DNA of 60,654 bases. Source: an uncultured Oscillospiraceae bacterium (GTDB lineage Bacteria; Bacillota; Clostridia; Oscillospirales; Oscillospiraceae). Below are positions 7,039-15,020 of this stretch, piece after piece (positions within the stretch are counted from its first letter, which is position 1; every line of letters starts with the position of its first letter). A model generated the notes under the pieces. The model ran no database searches. It had not been told where the DNA came from and was given only the letters and a program-made list of their open reading frames with translations. A program made the position numbers and the translations under genes. The stretch lies in assembly GCA_944387055.1 (NCBI GenBank), contig CALXDL010000062.1:1-60654 (forward strand). Reading direction: 5' to 3'.

Positions 7039-7698
7039 ATGGAGTTCAAAGAGTATTTTCCGATCTGGGATAAGCTGACCTCAGCGCAGCAAGAGAAGGT
7101 CTCGAACAGCATCACTCGCCGCGTTATCAAAAAAGGCGTCGTGATCCATAACGGCAGCATGGATTGCGCCGGCCTCCTGTTGATCAGATCCGGACAGCTC
7201 CGGGCCTATATCCTCTCTGATGAAGGACGAGAGATCACCATCTATCGTCTATTCGACATGGATATCTGTCTGTTTTCTGCTTCCTGTATGATGAACAGTC
7301 TCCAGTTCGATATCACCATAGAAGCAGAGAAAGATACCGACCTTTGGGTCATCCCCCCTGAGGTCTATAAAGAGATCATGCAAAGCTCCGCGCCCGTAGC
7401 AAACTACACCAATGAGATCATGGCAGCACGTCTCTCCGAGGTCATGTGGCTCATCGAACAGATCATGTGGAAGAGCATGGATAAGCGTGTTGCAGCCTTC
7501 TTGTTGGAGGAAGCCTCTATCGAAGGGACGGACCGTTTGAAGATCACCCACGAGACCATCGCCAACCATCTGGGCAGCCACCGGGAAGTCATCACCCGGA
7601 TGCTCCGGTATTTCCAGAGCGAGGGGATGGTAAAACTGGCCCGTGGGATCGTGGAGCTCACAGATGGAGCAAAACTGCGTGCACTGCGCGATGCATAG
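7039..7698 (+). CDS. CRP/FNR-family transcription regulator
   Basis: 219 aa: cyclic-nucleotide-binding-like beta-barrel (about 10-125), dimer helix (125-155) and winged helix DNA-binding domain (165-215). The recognition helix reads HREVITRML, with R182, E183 and R187 at the spacing of CRP's R-E-x-x-x-R, which reads GTGA half-sites; three such palindromes stand before nearby thiol-redox operons. There is no N-terminal FNR cysteine cluster; C43, C77 and C83 are candidates for redox sensing. It ends at a hairpin that overlaps the convergent CoA disulfide reductase gene. Most likely the activator of the local redox regulon. Confidence 0.9.
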   Translation: MEFKEYFPIWDKLTSAQQEKVSNSITRRVIKKGVVIHNGSMDCAGLLLIRSGQLRAYILSDEGREITIYRLFDMDICLFSASCMMNSLQFDITIEAEKDTDLWVIPPEVYKEIMQSSAPVANYTNEIMAARLSEVMWLIEQIMWKSMDKRVAAFLLEEASIEGTDRLKITHETIANHLGSHREVITRMLRYFQSEGMVKLARGIVELTDGAKLRALRDA

Positions 7699-7708
7699 CT
7701 TCCAGCAT

Positions 7709-7748
7709 CCACCTCTTACCGTTCAGGGACGAGGTGGGTGTCTTTTTT
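7709..7748 (+). terminator. Terminator of the CRP-like gene, overlapping the convergent gene
   Basis: CCACCTC (7709-7715) and GAGGTGG (7731-7737) form the stem, followed by GTGTCTTTTTT. The hairpin includes the stop and last codons of the convergent CoA disulfide reductase gene. Confidence 0.75.
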
Positions 7749-9428
7749 ATCCATGCCGCAGGCAGTGGCCGATCCGATCAGGCAGCGGTCGTTCATCACC
7801 GTGTCGTAGAAGCGGAAGCCGCCCGCAAGATTGTAGGCATCATAGCCCTCTCCCATCAGGATACGTGCTGCGATATAGCTGCGCAGTCCGCTCTGACAGA
7901 TGACATAGACGGGCTTTGCAGCATCGATCTCATCCAGTCTCTCCCGCAGCTCATCCACTGGAACGTTCAAAGCACCGTCGATGTGTCCGCCGCGGTACTC
8001 TTCCGCCGTCCTGACATCCAGCAATGTTATGCCATGGGGCAGCGAGGTCATATCCTCCAGATACCACTGCTTCACGATGCCTTTGGCGATATTCTCGACC
8101 ATAAAGCCGGCCATATTCACCGGATCTTTGGCAGAAGAATAGGGCGGCGCATAAGCAAGGTCCAGGTCCTTGAGCGCAGTGGCCTTCATCCCGGCATGGA
8201 TGGCGGTGGCCAGTACATCGATGCGTTTATCCACGCCCTCGTGGCCAACGATCTGAGCGCCCAGCAAACGGTACGTCTCTTTTTCGAAAACGATCTTCAT
8301 CGCCATCACTTTGCCGCCGGGATAGTAACCAGCATGGCTCATGGGGGAGAGGATGACTTTATCCACATCCAGACCGGCTTTCCTGGCGTTGGTCTCGTTG
8401 ATGCCGGTAGTTGCTGCAGTCATGTCAAACACTTTGATCACAGAGCTGCCCTGGCTGCCTAGATACCGGCTGTCGCCGCCGCAAATGTTGTCGGCCGCGA
8501 TCCGCCCCTGCTTGTTTGCAGGTCCGGCAAGAGAAATGAGCCCATCCTCACCGGTAACATAGTGTTTTATCTGTACCGCGTCGCCGACAGCGTAGATATC
8601 GGGGACAGACGTTTCCATCCGGTCATCGACCACGATGCTGCCCTTGATGCCCAGCTCCAATCCGGCCTCTCTGGCAAGGGCGGTGTCAGGGCTGACCCCA
8701 ATGGCAAGGACCACCATGTCTGCATGGAGGGAAGGCTCATCCTTCAGCAGCACATCCACACCGCCGTCCCGCTCTTCAAATCCCTCCACGGTATGGCCCA
8801 GCATCAGCCTCACGCCGTGTTTGCGCATTTCACTGTGGATGAAAGCGGCCATGTCCGGGTCAAAGGGATTCATCAGCTGTTTTGGACGCTGGACGATGGT
8901 GACATCCATCCCCAGTCCCCGCAGGTTCTCGGCCAGTTCCAGACTGATGAAGCCGCCGCCTGCCAGTATGGCGGACTTGGGATGGTGCGCGTCGATATAT
9001 CCCTTGATGCGGAACGTGTCTTCCACAGTGCGCAGGGTGAACAGTTTGTCGGATCCGGCTCCGGGAAGTCTGGGCTGGGTGGGTCTGGCACCAGGAGAGA
9101 GGATCAGTTTATCGTAGGACTCCTCAAATTCCCTGCCGGTCTCCAGATCTTTTACAGAGACTGTCTTCCGGTCGGGATGGAGCGCGATGACCTCATGATG
9201 CACCTTCATATCCACCCGGAACCGGGCAAAAAAGCTCTCTGGTGTCTGAAGGGTGAGCGCCTCGGGGTCTGTGATCACATCTCCAATGTAGTAGGGCAGG
9301 CCGCAGTTGGCGTAGGAAATGAAACCTGAACGCTCGAACACCACGATCTCTGCCTGTTCATCTAGCCTGCGGATCCTCGCTGCGGCTGTGGCACCGCCAG
9401 CTACACCGCCTACGATCACAACTTTCAT
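7716..9428 (-). CDS. CoA-disulfide reductase / NADH oxidase fused to rhodanese
   Basis: 570 aa. Residues 1-445 are an FAD/NAD(P)H pyridine nucleotide-disulfide oxidoreductase of the CoADR/Nox type: FAD site GGVAGG (7-12), the single redox cysteine C42 in SYANC, NAD site AILAGGGFISLELAENL (starts near 153), and GDAVQ. Residues about 460-550 are a rhodanese domain with catalytic C511 in CQSGLRS. The CoADR-rhodanese fusion reduces CoA-disulfides, CoA-persulfides or polysulfide. Third gene of the thioredoxin-rhodanese-CoADR operon. A short Cys-containing tail (CLIGSATACG) follows the rhodanese fold. Confidence 0.94.
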   Translation of the reverse strand: MKVVIVGGVAGGATAAARIRRLDEQAEIVVFERSGFISYANCGLPYYIGDVITDPEALTLQTPESFFARFRVDMKVHHEVIALHPDRKTVSVKDLETGREFEESYDKLILSPGARPTQPRLPGAGSDKLFTLRTVEDTFRIKGYIDAHHPKSAILAGGGFISLELAENLRGLGMDVTIVQRPKQLMNPFDPDMAAFIHSEMRKHGVRLMLGHTVEGFEERDGGVDVLLKDEPSLHADMVVLAIGVSPDTALAREAGLELGIKGSIVVDDRMETSVPDIYAVGDAVQIKHYVTGEDGLISLAGPANKQGRIAADNICGGDSRYLGSQGSSVIKVFDMTAATTGINETNARKAGLDVDKVILSPMSHAGYYPGGKVMAMKIVFEKETYRLLGAQIVGHEGVDKRIDVLATAIHAGMKATALKDLDLAYAPPYSSAKDPVNMAGFMVENIAKGIVKQWYLEDMTSLPHGITLLDVRTAEEYRGGHIDGALNVPVDELRERLDEIDAAKPVYVICQSGLRSYIAARILMGEGYDAYNLAGGFRFYDTVMNDRCLIGSATACGMDKKDTHLVPER

Positions 9429-9749
9429 TTATGATACCACCTTCCCAAGATGACCGGCGATACCGCCGATGTCCGTTACATTGGTATATCCCATACGCCG
9501 CAGCAGGCCAACCGCCTGACGGCTCCGGGCCCCGGAATAACAATAGACGAACAGGGGAACATCCTTGTTTTCGACTACGGATGTTATCTTGCCGATCGTC
9601 TGCAGCGGTACGTTTTGGCTGCCGGGGAGCTGGCCCTCCCGGTACTCCTGCGGGGTACGCACATCCAGGAGCACAGCGCCGGGGACCGTCTTATACGCTT
9701 GGATCCCCTGCTCGATATCAGGCCGTTTGAAAAGATCGAAGAGTCCCAT
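9429..9749 (-). CDS. Single-domain rhodanese
   Basis: 106 aa; a stand-alone sulfurtransferase domain with DVRTPQEY (29-36) and catalytic C70 in the loop CYSGARS. Expected to move sulfane sulfur between persulfide carriers in the cytosol. It lies one base from the CoADR-rhodanese start and 12 bp after a thioredoxin, so all three are made together; thioredoxin can reduce the rhodanese persulfide. GGAGG precedes the start. Confidence 0.92.
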   Translation of the reverse strand: MGLFDLFKRPDIEQGIQAYKTVPGAVLLDVRTPQEYREGQLPGSQNVPLQTIGKITSVVENKDVPLFVYCYSGARSRQAVGLLRRMGYTNVTDIGGIAGHLGKVVS

Positions 9750-9761
9750 ATCCCGACCTCC

Positions 9762-10067
9762 TCACAGCATCGCAAGGATCGCGCTCTTGGGTCTTGCGCC
9801 TATGGCCTGATCGACGATCTTGCCGTCCTCCATCACCACCAGGGTCGGGATACTCATGATGCCGAACTGGCGCGCCAGCTCAGGCTGCTCGTCTATATTG
9901 ACCTTGCCTACCTTGATATCGGAACGCTCTCCGGCGATCTCTTCAACGACGGGGGCCACCATACGGCAAGGGCCGCACCAGGGCGCCCAGAAGTCCAACA
10001 GGACAGGTCGATCTGCGTGCAGGACTTCACTTTGGAAATTGCTCTTGTTGATATCGATGACAGACAT
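9762..10067 (-). CDS. trxA: Thioredoxin (paralogue 2)
   Basis: 101 aa with the canonical active site WCGPC (C31, C34) and cis-Pro MSIPTLVVMEDGK. I start at the ATG 8 bases after AAGGAGG; an in-frame TTG two codons earlier is too close to that site. First gene of the operon with rhodanese and CoADR. Its promoter has the GTGA palindrome. It is clearly different in sequence from the WCGYC paralogue 4 kb away, suggesting separate clients (sulfur transfer here, general reduction with TrxB there). Confidence 0.95.
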   Translation of the reverse strand: MSVIDINKSNFQSEVLHADRPVLLDFWAPWCGPCRMVAPVVEEIAGERSDIKVGKVNIDEQPELARQFGIMSIPTLVVMEDGKIVDQAIGARPKSAILAML

Positions 10068-10105
10068 GTTCAAGTCCTCCTTATGTCCTTTTGTTTTATG
10101 GTCCT

Positions 10106-10147
10106 ATCATACCTGCCGCTGCGGATATTTTCTGTGATGTCATCACC
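10106..10147 (-). promoter_or_regulatory. CRP/FNR-box promoter of the thioredoxin-rhodanese-CoADR operon
   Basis: Minus strand GGTGATGACATCACA (10133-10147), then 21 bases, then TATGAT (10106-10111). No -35 consensus. Centre near -41, identical geometry to the trxA-trxB and SDR promoters. Confidence 0.8.
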
Positions 10148-10351
10148 TTTGCTCCAAACGGCTCCCCGGCCGATCGTCTGTCCTAGTGCGACCGATTTTT
10201 CACGCACCCATTTGCTCCCGCGACGGCAGTATGCCAGGAGCAGCCGGTCTTTATCTGCCGGCCCGGGACCTTTGTCATACGCCGCGCGGCCAGTCATGGG
10301 ACCCACCAGGGATCCGGGCCCCTTTCTTCCCATGCGCTCTCCCATATCTGC

Positions 10352-10385
10352 AAAAACAGGGCGGCGAAGGTCCGCCGCCCTGTTT
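10352..10385 (-). terminator. Terminator of the SDR gene
   Basis: AAACAGGGCGGCG (10354-10366) pairs with CGCCGCCCTGTTT (10373-10385), 13 bp. On the minus strand the stem ends in TTTTTG, 14 bp past the SDR stop. Confidence 0.9.
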
Positions 10386-10398
10386 CCACGCATACACG

Positions 10399-11145
10399 TC
10401 AGACCCTTGCCATGCCGTCTACGCTCAATACCACTCCGGTGATATAGGACGCCTCCTCAGAGGCCAGGAACACGAATGCGTTGGCGATGTCCTGAGGCCG
10501 TCCCAGCCGCCGCAGCGGGATCTGCTCGATCATGGGACCGATCACTTCTTTGGGGACCGCCCGCATCATATCAGTCTCCGTGATACCGGGCGCGACTGCA
10601 TTGACGCGGATGCCCTTGGGACCGAGCTCACGGGCAAGAGAGACCGTCAGACCATTGACTGCAAATTTGGATGCCGGGTAAGCAAGACCGCTGGGTTGAC
10701 CCGAGATACTGACCATCGAGGACGTAGAAAGGATAACGCCCTGACCGCGAGCGACCATGCACTCACTGGCAGCACGCGTGGCATTGAACACGCCCTTCAC
10801 ATTCAGGTCCATGACCCTGTCGAACGTCTCCTCGGTATACTCGGTAAAGGGCGTGCTTTCAGAAACGCCTGCGTTATTGATCAGGATATCCACACAGCCA
10901 TAGTGCGCAGTGACCTCCCTGAATGCATCCCGGACGGATCTCAGGCTGGTCAGATCAGGGCTGATCCCTGCGACCGTTGCCCCGGGATGTCTTTCTCGCA
11001 GCTCTGCCACTGCCTTATCCGCAGAGGCCTGAGAGCTCGCCGCAAGGATGACGGTGGCGCCCTCTTCCAGGAATCTATCCGCAGTGGCAAAGCCGATGCC
11101 GCGGCTACCGCCGGTGATGATCGCAACTTTATCCTTCAGTCTCAT
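10399..11145 (-). CDS. SDR oxidoreductase, FabG-like
   Basis: 248 aa classical short-chain dehydrogenase: TGGSRGIG (11-18), NNAG (90-93), catalytic S142/S143, Y156 and K160 in YPASK, and a C-terminal ITGVVLSVDGMA. It resembles 3-oxoacyl-ACP reductases and hydroxysteroid dehydrogenases; the substrate cannot be read from sequence. It is not within a fatty-acid operon, and its promoter carries the same GTGA palindrome as the thiol-redox operons, which argues for a redox-linked role rather than lipid synthesis. GGAGGAAC precedes the ATG. Confidence 0.9.
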   Translation of the reverse strand: MRLKDKVAIITGGSRGIGFATADRFLEEGATVILAASSQASADKAVAELRERHPGATVAGISPDLTSLRSVRDAFREVTAHYGCVDILINNAGVSESTPFTEYTEETFDRVMDLNVKGVFNATRAASECMVARGQGVILSTSSMVSISGQPSGLAYPASKFAVNGLTVSLARELGPKGIRVNAVAPGITETDMMRAVPKEVIGPMIEQIPLRRLGRPQDIANAFVFLASEEASYITGVVLSVDGMARV

Positions 11146-11188
11146 GCTTGTTCCTCCTTTTTCTTTATCGTTTTATGATCATGTCGAT

Positions 11189-11230
11189 AGCATACCCATT
11201 TTTTGATATCTCTTCTGTGATGGTATCACA
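11189..11230 (-). promoter_or_regulatory. CRP/FNR-box promoter of the SDR gene
   Basis: Minus strand TGTGATACCATCACA (11216-11230), a perfect TGTGA-N5-TCACA palindrome, then 21 bases, then TATGCT (11189-11194). Same geometry as the other two boxes. Confidence 0.8.
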
Positions 11231-11373
11231 CTGCGGTCTCGCTCCTCTCAAACAGAGCGCGTGCCAAAAGCGGTGATCCGCTCTGATCGTATCCTTCCGC
11301 TATATTGGACGGATGTTCCTAACCCTGTACACGGATAAGACTAAAGGTATCCTGACCGAGCAAATGTGAGGTC

Positions 11374-11419
11374 TTGACAGGGAATTTGTCTTATTCTATA
11401 ATAAAGTCAATAAATTGAC
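11374..11419 (+). promoter_or_regulatory. Consensus promoter and operator of the marR-nitroreductase operon
   Basis: TTGACA (11374-11379), 17 bp, TATAAT (11397-11402), a perfect consensus. Four bases later GTCAAT-AA-ATTGAC (11406-11419) forms an inverted repeat at the transcription start, where bound MarR protein would block RNA polymerase. A further GACC half-site follows at about 11431. Confidence 0.88.
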
Positions 11420-11449
11420 CGTAAATAAATAGACCAAAGGTAATGGACT

Positions 11450-11905
11450 ATGATTAAGGAAGATAAGAAAAATGCATTTCTCTACTGCAAATTTCGGGAC
11501 GAGCAGTTTGCGCTCTACGATGAATACGCCAAACGCAACGGCATGATGATGAAAACGCTGTTGGTGGTCAATGTTCTTTTCTACGCAAAAGACGGCATGA
11601 CCCAGACGGATATCTGCAAACGGACGTTTCAATCAAAACAGACGGTCAACCTGATCATCAAGAACCTTCTGGCAGAGAACTATGTAACCGTCACCGAGGT
11701 GCCGGAAAACAAGAGAAACAAAATTGTCCAGATGACCGATGCCGGAAGGGCCTACTGTGAAAAAATTGTGCGCCACATTACCTGGGCGGAGGACACGGCC
11801 ATGTCCATGTTCACGCCGGATGAACAAAAGCAGCTGATCGATCTGTCTCGGACATTCACAAAGAATCTGACCATGTTGGTCAAGCAAGAAATGGAAGATA
11901 TGTAA
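11450..11905 (+). CDS. MarR-family transcription regulator
   Basis: 151 aa winged-helix repressor. The HTH is around TQTDICKRTFQSKQTVNLIIKNL (about 51-73) and the wing has ENKRNKIVQMTDAG. It is the first gene of an operon with nitroreductases and repair genes, and lies directly behind a consensus promoter with a palindromic site, so autorepression relieved by a small aromatic or oxidising ligand is likely. Next start ATG overlaps nothing: the nitroreductase begins one base after the stop. The region is visibly less GC-rich than the redox block before it. Confidence 0.9.
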   Translation: MIKEDKKNAFLYCKFRDEQFALYDEYAKRNGMMMKTLLVVNVLFYAKDGMTQTDICKRTFQSKQTVNLIIKNLLAENYVTVTEVPENKRNKIVQMTDAGRAYCEKIVRHITWAEDTAMSMFTPDEQKQLIDLSRTFTKNLTMLVKQEMEDM

Positions 11906-12520
11906 ATGGAGTTTTATGACGTTATCAATGAACGGCACATGATTCGGGAATGGAAATCTGAGGATATTTCTATGGAAGTGCTGAAACGGGTTCTTGCCGC
12001 AGGACTAAAGGCACCCACACACGACCACCGGCGAAACTGGGAATTTATCATCCTGCATAACCAACAGGAAAAAGAAACTGTACTTCAACTCGCTAAAGCA
12101 TAGAGTGTTTCTCAGGAGGAACAAAAGGAAGTCTCTGCCCTTGGCTCAATTCCGCAGCGAATGTATGCCTACGCCATGCCCCGCCAGTATTCTATGTTGG
12201 TTACTGCTCCTTACGTGGTGATCCCTGCTTTCAAGGGCGCAGGGATATTCAATGCCAGACCCGTCAACGGACTCAATAGCTTCGCTTCTATCTGGTGCGT
12301 GGCTGAGAACATCTTTCTTGCCGCTACAGCGGAGGGGTTGGCCTGTTCCATGCGGATTCCTGTGGGTGAAGAAGGAAAGCAGGTCATGTCCGTTCTGGAC
12401 GTTCCGGAGGGATATGTGATGCCCTGCTATATCGGTATCGGCTATCCGGCGGAAAACGCTCCTGTTGTAGCGCAAGTCGAAAAGGCGGTGGACAGTACAC
12501 TGCACTTTGGTAAATGGTAG
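11906..12520 (+). pseudogene. Nitroreductase, interrupted by an in-frame amber codon
   Basis: The frame opens at ATG 11906, runs 65 codons, meets TAG at 12101-12103, then continues in the same frame to a stop at 12518-12520 with no frameshift. The two halves together align end to end with the intact paralogue that follows (MEFYDVINERHMIREW against MEFYEAIRKRRTVREF; MYAYAMPRQYSML against MYGYAMPRQYTML; NIFLAATAEGLACSMRIP identical). The region around the stop is also a few residues shorter than the paralogue. The downstream half could restart at ATG 12161 but lacks the FMN-binding N-terminus. Most simply a recently inactivated copy; stop readthrough is the other option. Confidence 0.88.
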
Positions 12521-12533
12521 GAGGTTTTTGAAG

Positions 12534-13160
12534 ATGGAGTTTTATGAAGCGATCCGGAAAAGAAGGACGGTCCGGGAGTTTCTGGATAAAGAGGTCGATT
12601 TTGAAGCAATCAAACGGATCTTAGAGGCGGGCAATCTGGCTCCTACCTGGAACCACAACCGCAACTGGAGTTATATTGTCCTGAGAACAGATGAGGAAAA
12701 GGAATACGCATTTGAATATGCGAAGAAGATTGCTGACAAGTTCGATGCAGAAAAATATCTGAATGCGCCGAGACCGTACCCAACGACACTCGCTCAGAAA
12801 ATGTACGGTTATGCGATGCCGAGGCAGTATACGATGCTCAAAAACGCGCCCTATGTGGTCATCCCGGTTTTTAAGTGCAAAGAACTGAACGGCAAATATG
12901 TATCCAAACTGAATCCATTTTCCACGATCTGGTGCGTAATCGAGAACATTTTTCTGGCAGCAACCGCAGAAGGATTGGCTTGCTCCATGCGAATTCCACT
13001 CAATGAAGAGCATGACATCGTAAAAGCAAAATTGAAGGTGCCGCCGACCTATATGATCCCCGTTTTTATCGGAATCGGTTACGCTGATCCGAACGAGATG
13101 GTATTGGAGCAAAATGTCGCCGATCTTGATAAACAACTGCACTATGGCAGATGGAAATAA
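12534..13160 (+). CDS. Nitroreductase-family FMN enzyme
   Basis: 208 aa. FMN- and NAD(P)H-dependent oxidoreductase; the N-terminal RKRRTVREF is the phosphate-binding Arg cluster of the family, and the C-terminal LACSMRIP and IGIGY segments match the second FMN contact. Start at the ATG 9 bases after AGGAGG. The adjoining interrupted gene is a tandem duplicate. Operon with marR, an SPL-like protein and mutM points to detoxification of nitro or quinone compounds coupled to DNA repair. The stop overlaps the next start by 10 bases. Confidence 0.9.
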   Translation: MEFYEAIRKRRTVREFLDKEVDFEAIKRILEAGNLAPTWNHNRNWSYIVLRTDEEKEYAFEYAKKIADKFDAEKYLNAPRPYPTTLAQKMYGYAMPRQYTMLKNAPYVVIPVFKCKELNGKYVSKLNPFSTIWCVIENIFLAATAEGLACSMRIPLNEEHDIVKAKLKVPPTYMIPVFIGIGYADPNEMVLEQNVADLDKQLHYGRWK

Positions 13161-14080
13161 ACGAATATTCGAGGAACTCTGCAATAGAACCGATCATTCG
13201 AAAAATAGAAGTAAAAAGCGTACTTACCAAATCCAACTTGCCGGTGAGCGACTATTCCGTGAATCCCTATGTGGGCTGCACCCATGCCTGCCGGTACTGT
13301 TACGCTTCGTTCATGAAGCGGTTTACGGGGCACCCGGAACCCTGGGGTACATTTTTGGATGTCAAGCACTGGCTGGAGATACGCCGCCCGGAGCGGTATG
13401 CCGGGAAGGAGCTGTTCATTGGCTCTGTTACTGATCCCTATCTGCCCCAGGAAGAAACATTCAAGCGCACCCGTGCGCTGCTGGAGCAGCTTGTGGGCAG
13501 CGGGGTCAAGATCAGTATCGCTACCAAAAGCGACCTCGTGCTGCGGGATCTGGATTTGATCAAAACTTTTCCAGACGCCCGTGTCTCCTGGTCTGTCAAT
13601 ACGCTGGATGAGGGCTTCAAAAACGATATGGACAATGCCGTCAGCATTGAGCGGCGGCTGGCCGCCATGAAGGCGTTTCATGACGCTGGCGTCCGCACCA
13701 CTTGTTTTGTCTCCCCCATCTTCCCCGGCATCACCGATGTAAAGGCCATCATTGCCCGGACGAAGGGGCAGTGCAACCTGATTTGGCTGGAAAACCTCAA
13801 CCTGCGGGGCAGCTACAAAGCGGTCGTCCTAGATTACATCCGGGAAAGGTATCCGCAGCTTGTGTCGCTGTATCAAGAGATTTACCAAAAAGGAAACCGC
13901 ACCTATTGGGAGCTTCTGGACGGGGAACTGAAACGCTATGCCGCCGAGATTGGGCTGGACTATGTGCGGAGCGATGACAGCATGAAACGGCCATTTGACG
14001 TTCCGCCGGTCATTGTGAACTATTTTTATCATGAGCAGATCAAAAAGTCTGCAAGGAAAGTTGGTGACAGCCGTGCCTGA
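13151..14080 (+). CDS. Radical SAM protein, spore photoproduct lyase-like (COG1533 type)
   Basis: 309 aa with the radical SAM cluster C43-x3-C47-x2-C50 in CTHACRYC, preceded by NPYVG, typical of the SPL/Rv2578c-like group. The central FIGSVTDPYLPQE and later FVSPIFPGITD match the TIM-barrel strands of this family. The C-terminal third is not the long SPL-specific tail, so it is a relative rather than spore photoproduct lyase itself; function unproven, though DNA or nucleotide repair is suggested by mutM directly after it (8-base overlap). It overlaps the nitroreductase stop by 10 bases. Confidence 0.85.
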   Translation: MEINEYSRNSAIEPIIRKIEVKSVLTKSNLPVSDYSVNPYVGCTHACRYCYASFMKRFTGHPEPWGTFLDVKHWLEIRRPERYAGKELFIGSVTDPYLPQEETFKRTRALLEQLVGSGVKISIATKSDLVLRDLDLIKTFPDARVSWSVNTLDEGFKNDMDNAVSIERRLAAMKAFHDAGVRTTCFVSPIFPGITDVKAIIARTKGQCNLIWLENLNLRGSYKAVVLDYIRERYPQLVSLYQEIYQKGNRTYWELLDGELKRYAAEIGLDYVRSDDSMKRPFDVPPVIVNYFYHEQIKKSARKVGDSRA

Positions 14081-14900
14081 ATTACCGGAAATAGAAGCGA
14101 TCAAACGGGTGATCGAACCTCAGATACAGGGGCTTGCCATTGAGCAGGTCACGGTCAACCGCCCGGAAGTACTCGCACACCCTGCCCCCGATGAATTCTG
14201 CACTCGAATTACCGGTCAGTTTTTTACCGAAATAGACCGCAGAGGGAAATTTCTGATTCTCTGTCTCAGCAGCAGTGATAAAGTAGTCCTGCACCTGTGG
14301 ATGACCGGCTGCCTGCTGGTGACACCGGCAGATTACCCGGAAGAAAAGCATACCCACCTTGTTTTCCATCTGTCCGGCGGCAGGGAACTGCGTTTCTCCG
14401 ATACACGCCGGTTTGGGCGCTTCTGGCTGCTGCGGCAGGGAGAAGCAGATCCATATACCGGGATGGAAAAGCTGGGAGCAGAACCCTTTGATTCCGGTTT
14501 CTCTGGGGCATACCTGTCCACACGCCTGGGAAAGCGGAAGAAAGCTATCAAGGAATGCCTTCTGGATCAGAGCGTGATTGCCGGGATCGGCAATATCTAT
14601 TCTGATGAAATCTTGTTTGCCGCCCGCATCCATCCGGAACGGCCCGCCAACACGCTGACAAAAGAGGAATGGCACCGTCTGGCTTCGGCGATTCTGGAGC
14701 GGCTGGCTTTCTTTATCGAAAAGAACGAGACCTCACCGGAGGAATATCTGGCGGCAAAGGGACAGGACTACCACAACACGCCGTTTCTGCAGGTCTATGG
14801 ACACGGCGGCGAACCTTGTCCGTTTTGTAGGGAAACGCTCTGCCGTACTGTGATCGGTGGCAGGAGTAGTGTGTACTGCCCGGCTTGTCAGAAGATATAA
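14073..14900 (+). CDS. mutM: Formamidopyrimidine-DNA glycosylase (Fpg/MutM family)
   Basis: Base-excision repair enzyme for oxidised purines, 275 aa. GTG start places the essential Pro2-Glu3 at the N-terminus (PELPEIE), which fixes the start unambiguously. K59 in RRGKFLIL, the DNA-binding IAGIGNIYSDE helix-two-turn-helix and a C-terminal zinc finger CPFC-x16-CPAC are all present. It overlaps the upstream radical SAM gene by 8 bases and closes the marR operon. Its co-expression with nitroreductase suggests a response to redox-cycling or nitro-drug damage. Confidence 0.95.
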   Translation: MPELPEIEAIKRVIEPQIQGLAIEQVTVNRPEVLAHPAPDEFCTRITGQFFTEIDRRGKFLILCLSSSDKVVLHLWMTGCLLVTPADYPEEKHTHLVFHLSGGRELRFSDTRRFGRFWLLRQGEADPYTGMEKLGAEPFDSGFSGAYLSTRLGKRKKAIKECLLDQSVIAGIGNIYSDEILFAARIHPERPANTLTKEEWHRLASAILERLAFFIEKNETSPEEYLAAKGQDYHNTPFLQVYGHGGEPCPFCRETLCRTVIGGRSSVYCPACQKI

Positions 14901-14978
14901 ATCAAAAAAATTGATCAATGTGACCATTCTCCTTCTTGCAGAGGGGATATTTTTTGAATTCATCATTTGGCATCGTGG

Positions 14979-15018
14979 AAAAGAACAGGCCGCCGGCTGA
15001 TAACCGGCGGCCTGTTCT
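14979..15018 (-). terminator. Terminator downstream of the lipoprotein gene
   Basis: AGAACAGGCCGCCGG (14982-14996) pairs with CCGGCGGCCTGTTCT (15004-15018), 15 bp, loop CTGATAA. On the minus strand it is followed by TTTTCC; it may also stop mutM transcription from the other side. Confidence 0.9.
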
Positions 15019-15020
15019 GC

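Noticed and set aside
8562-9329. Long plus-strand frames opposite CoADR, VanT and TRAP genes
   Set aside because: GC-rich genes make long antisense frames; these are Arg/His/Gln-rich shadows with no start signals.
12101-12103. Amber codon read as pyrrolysine
   Set aside because: No pyl genes in the window; position is in a variable loop region next to a small deletion, which fits decay better.
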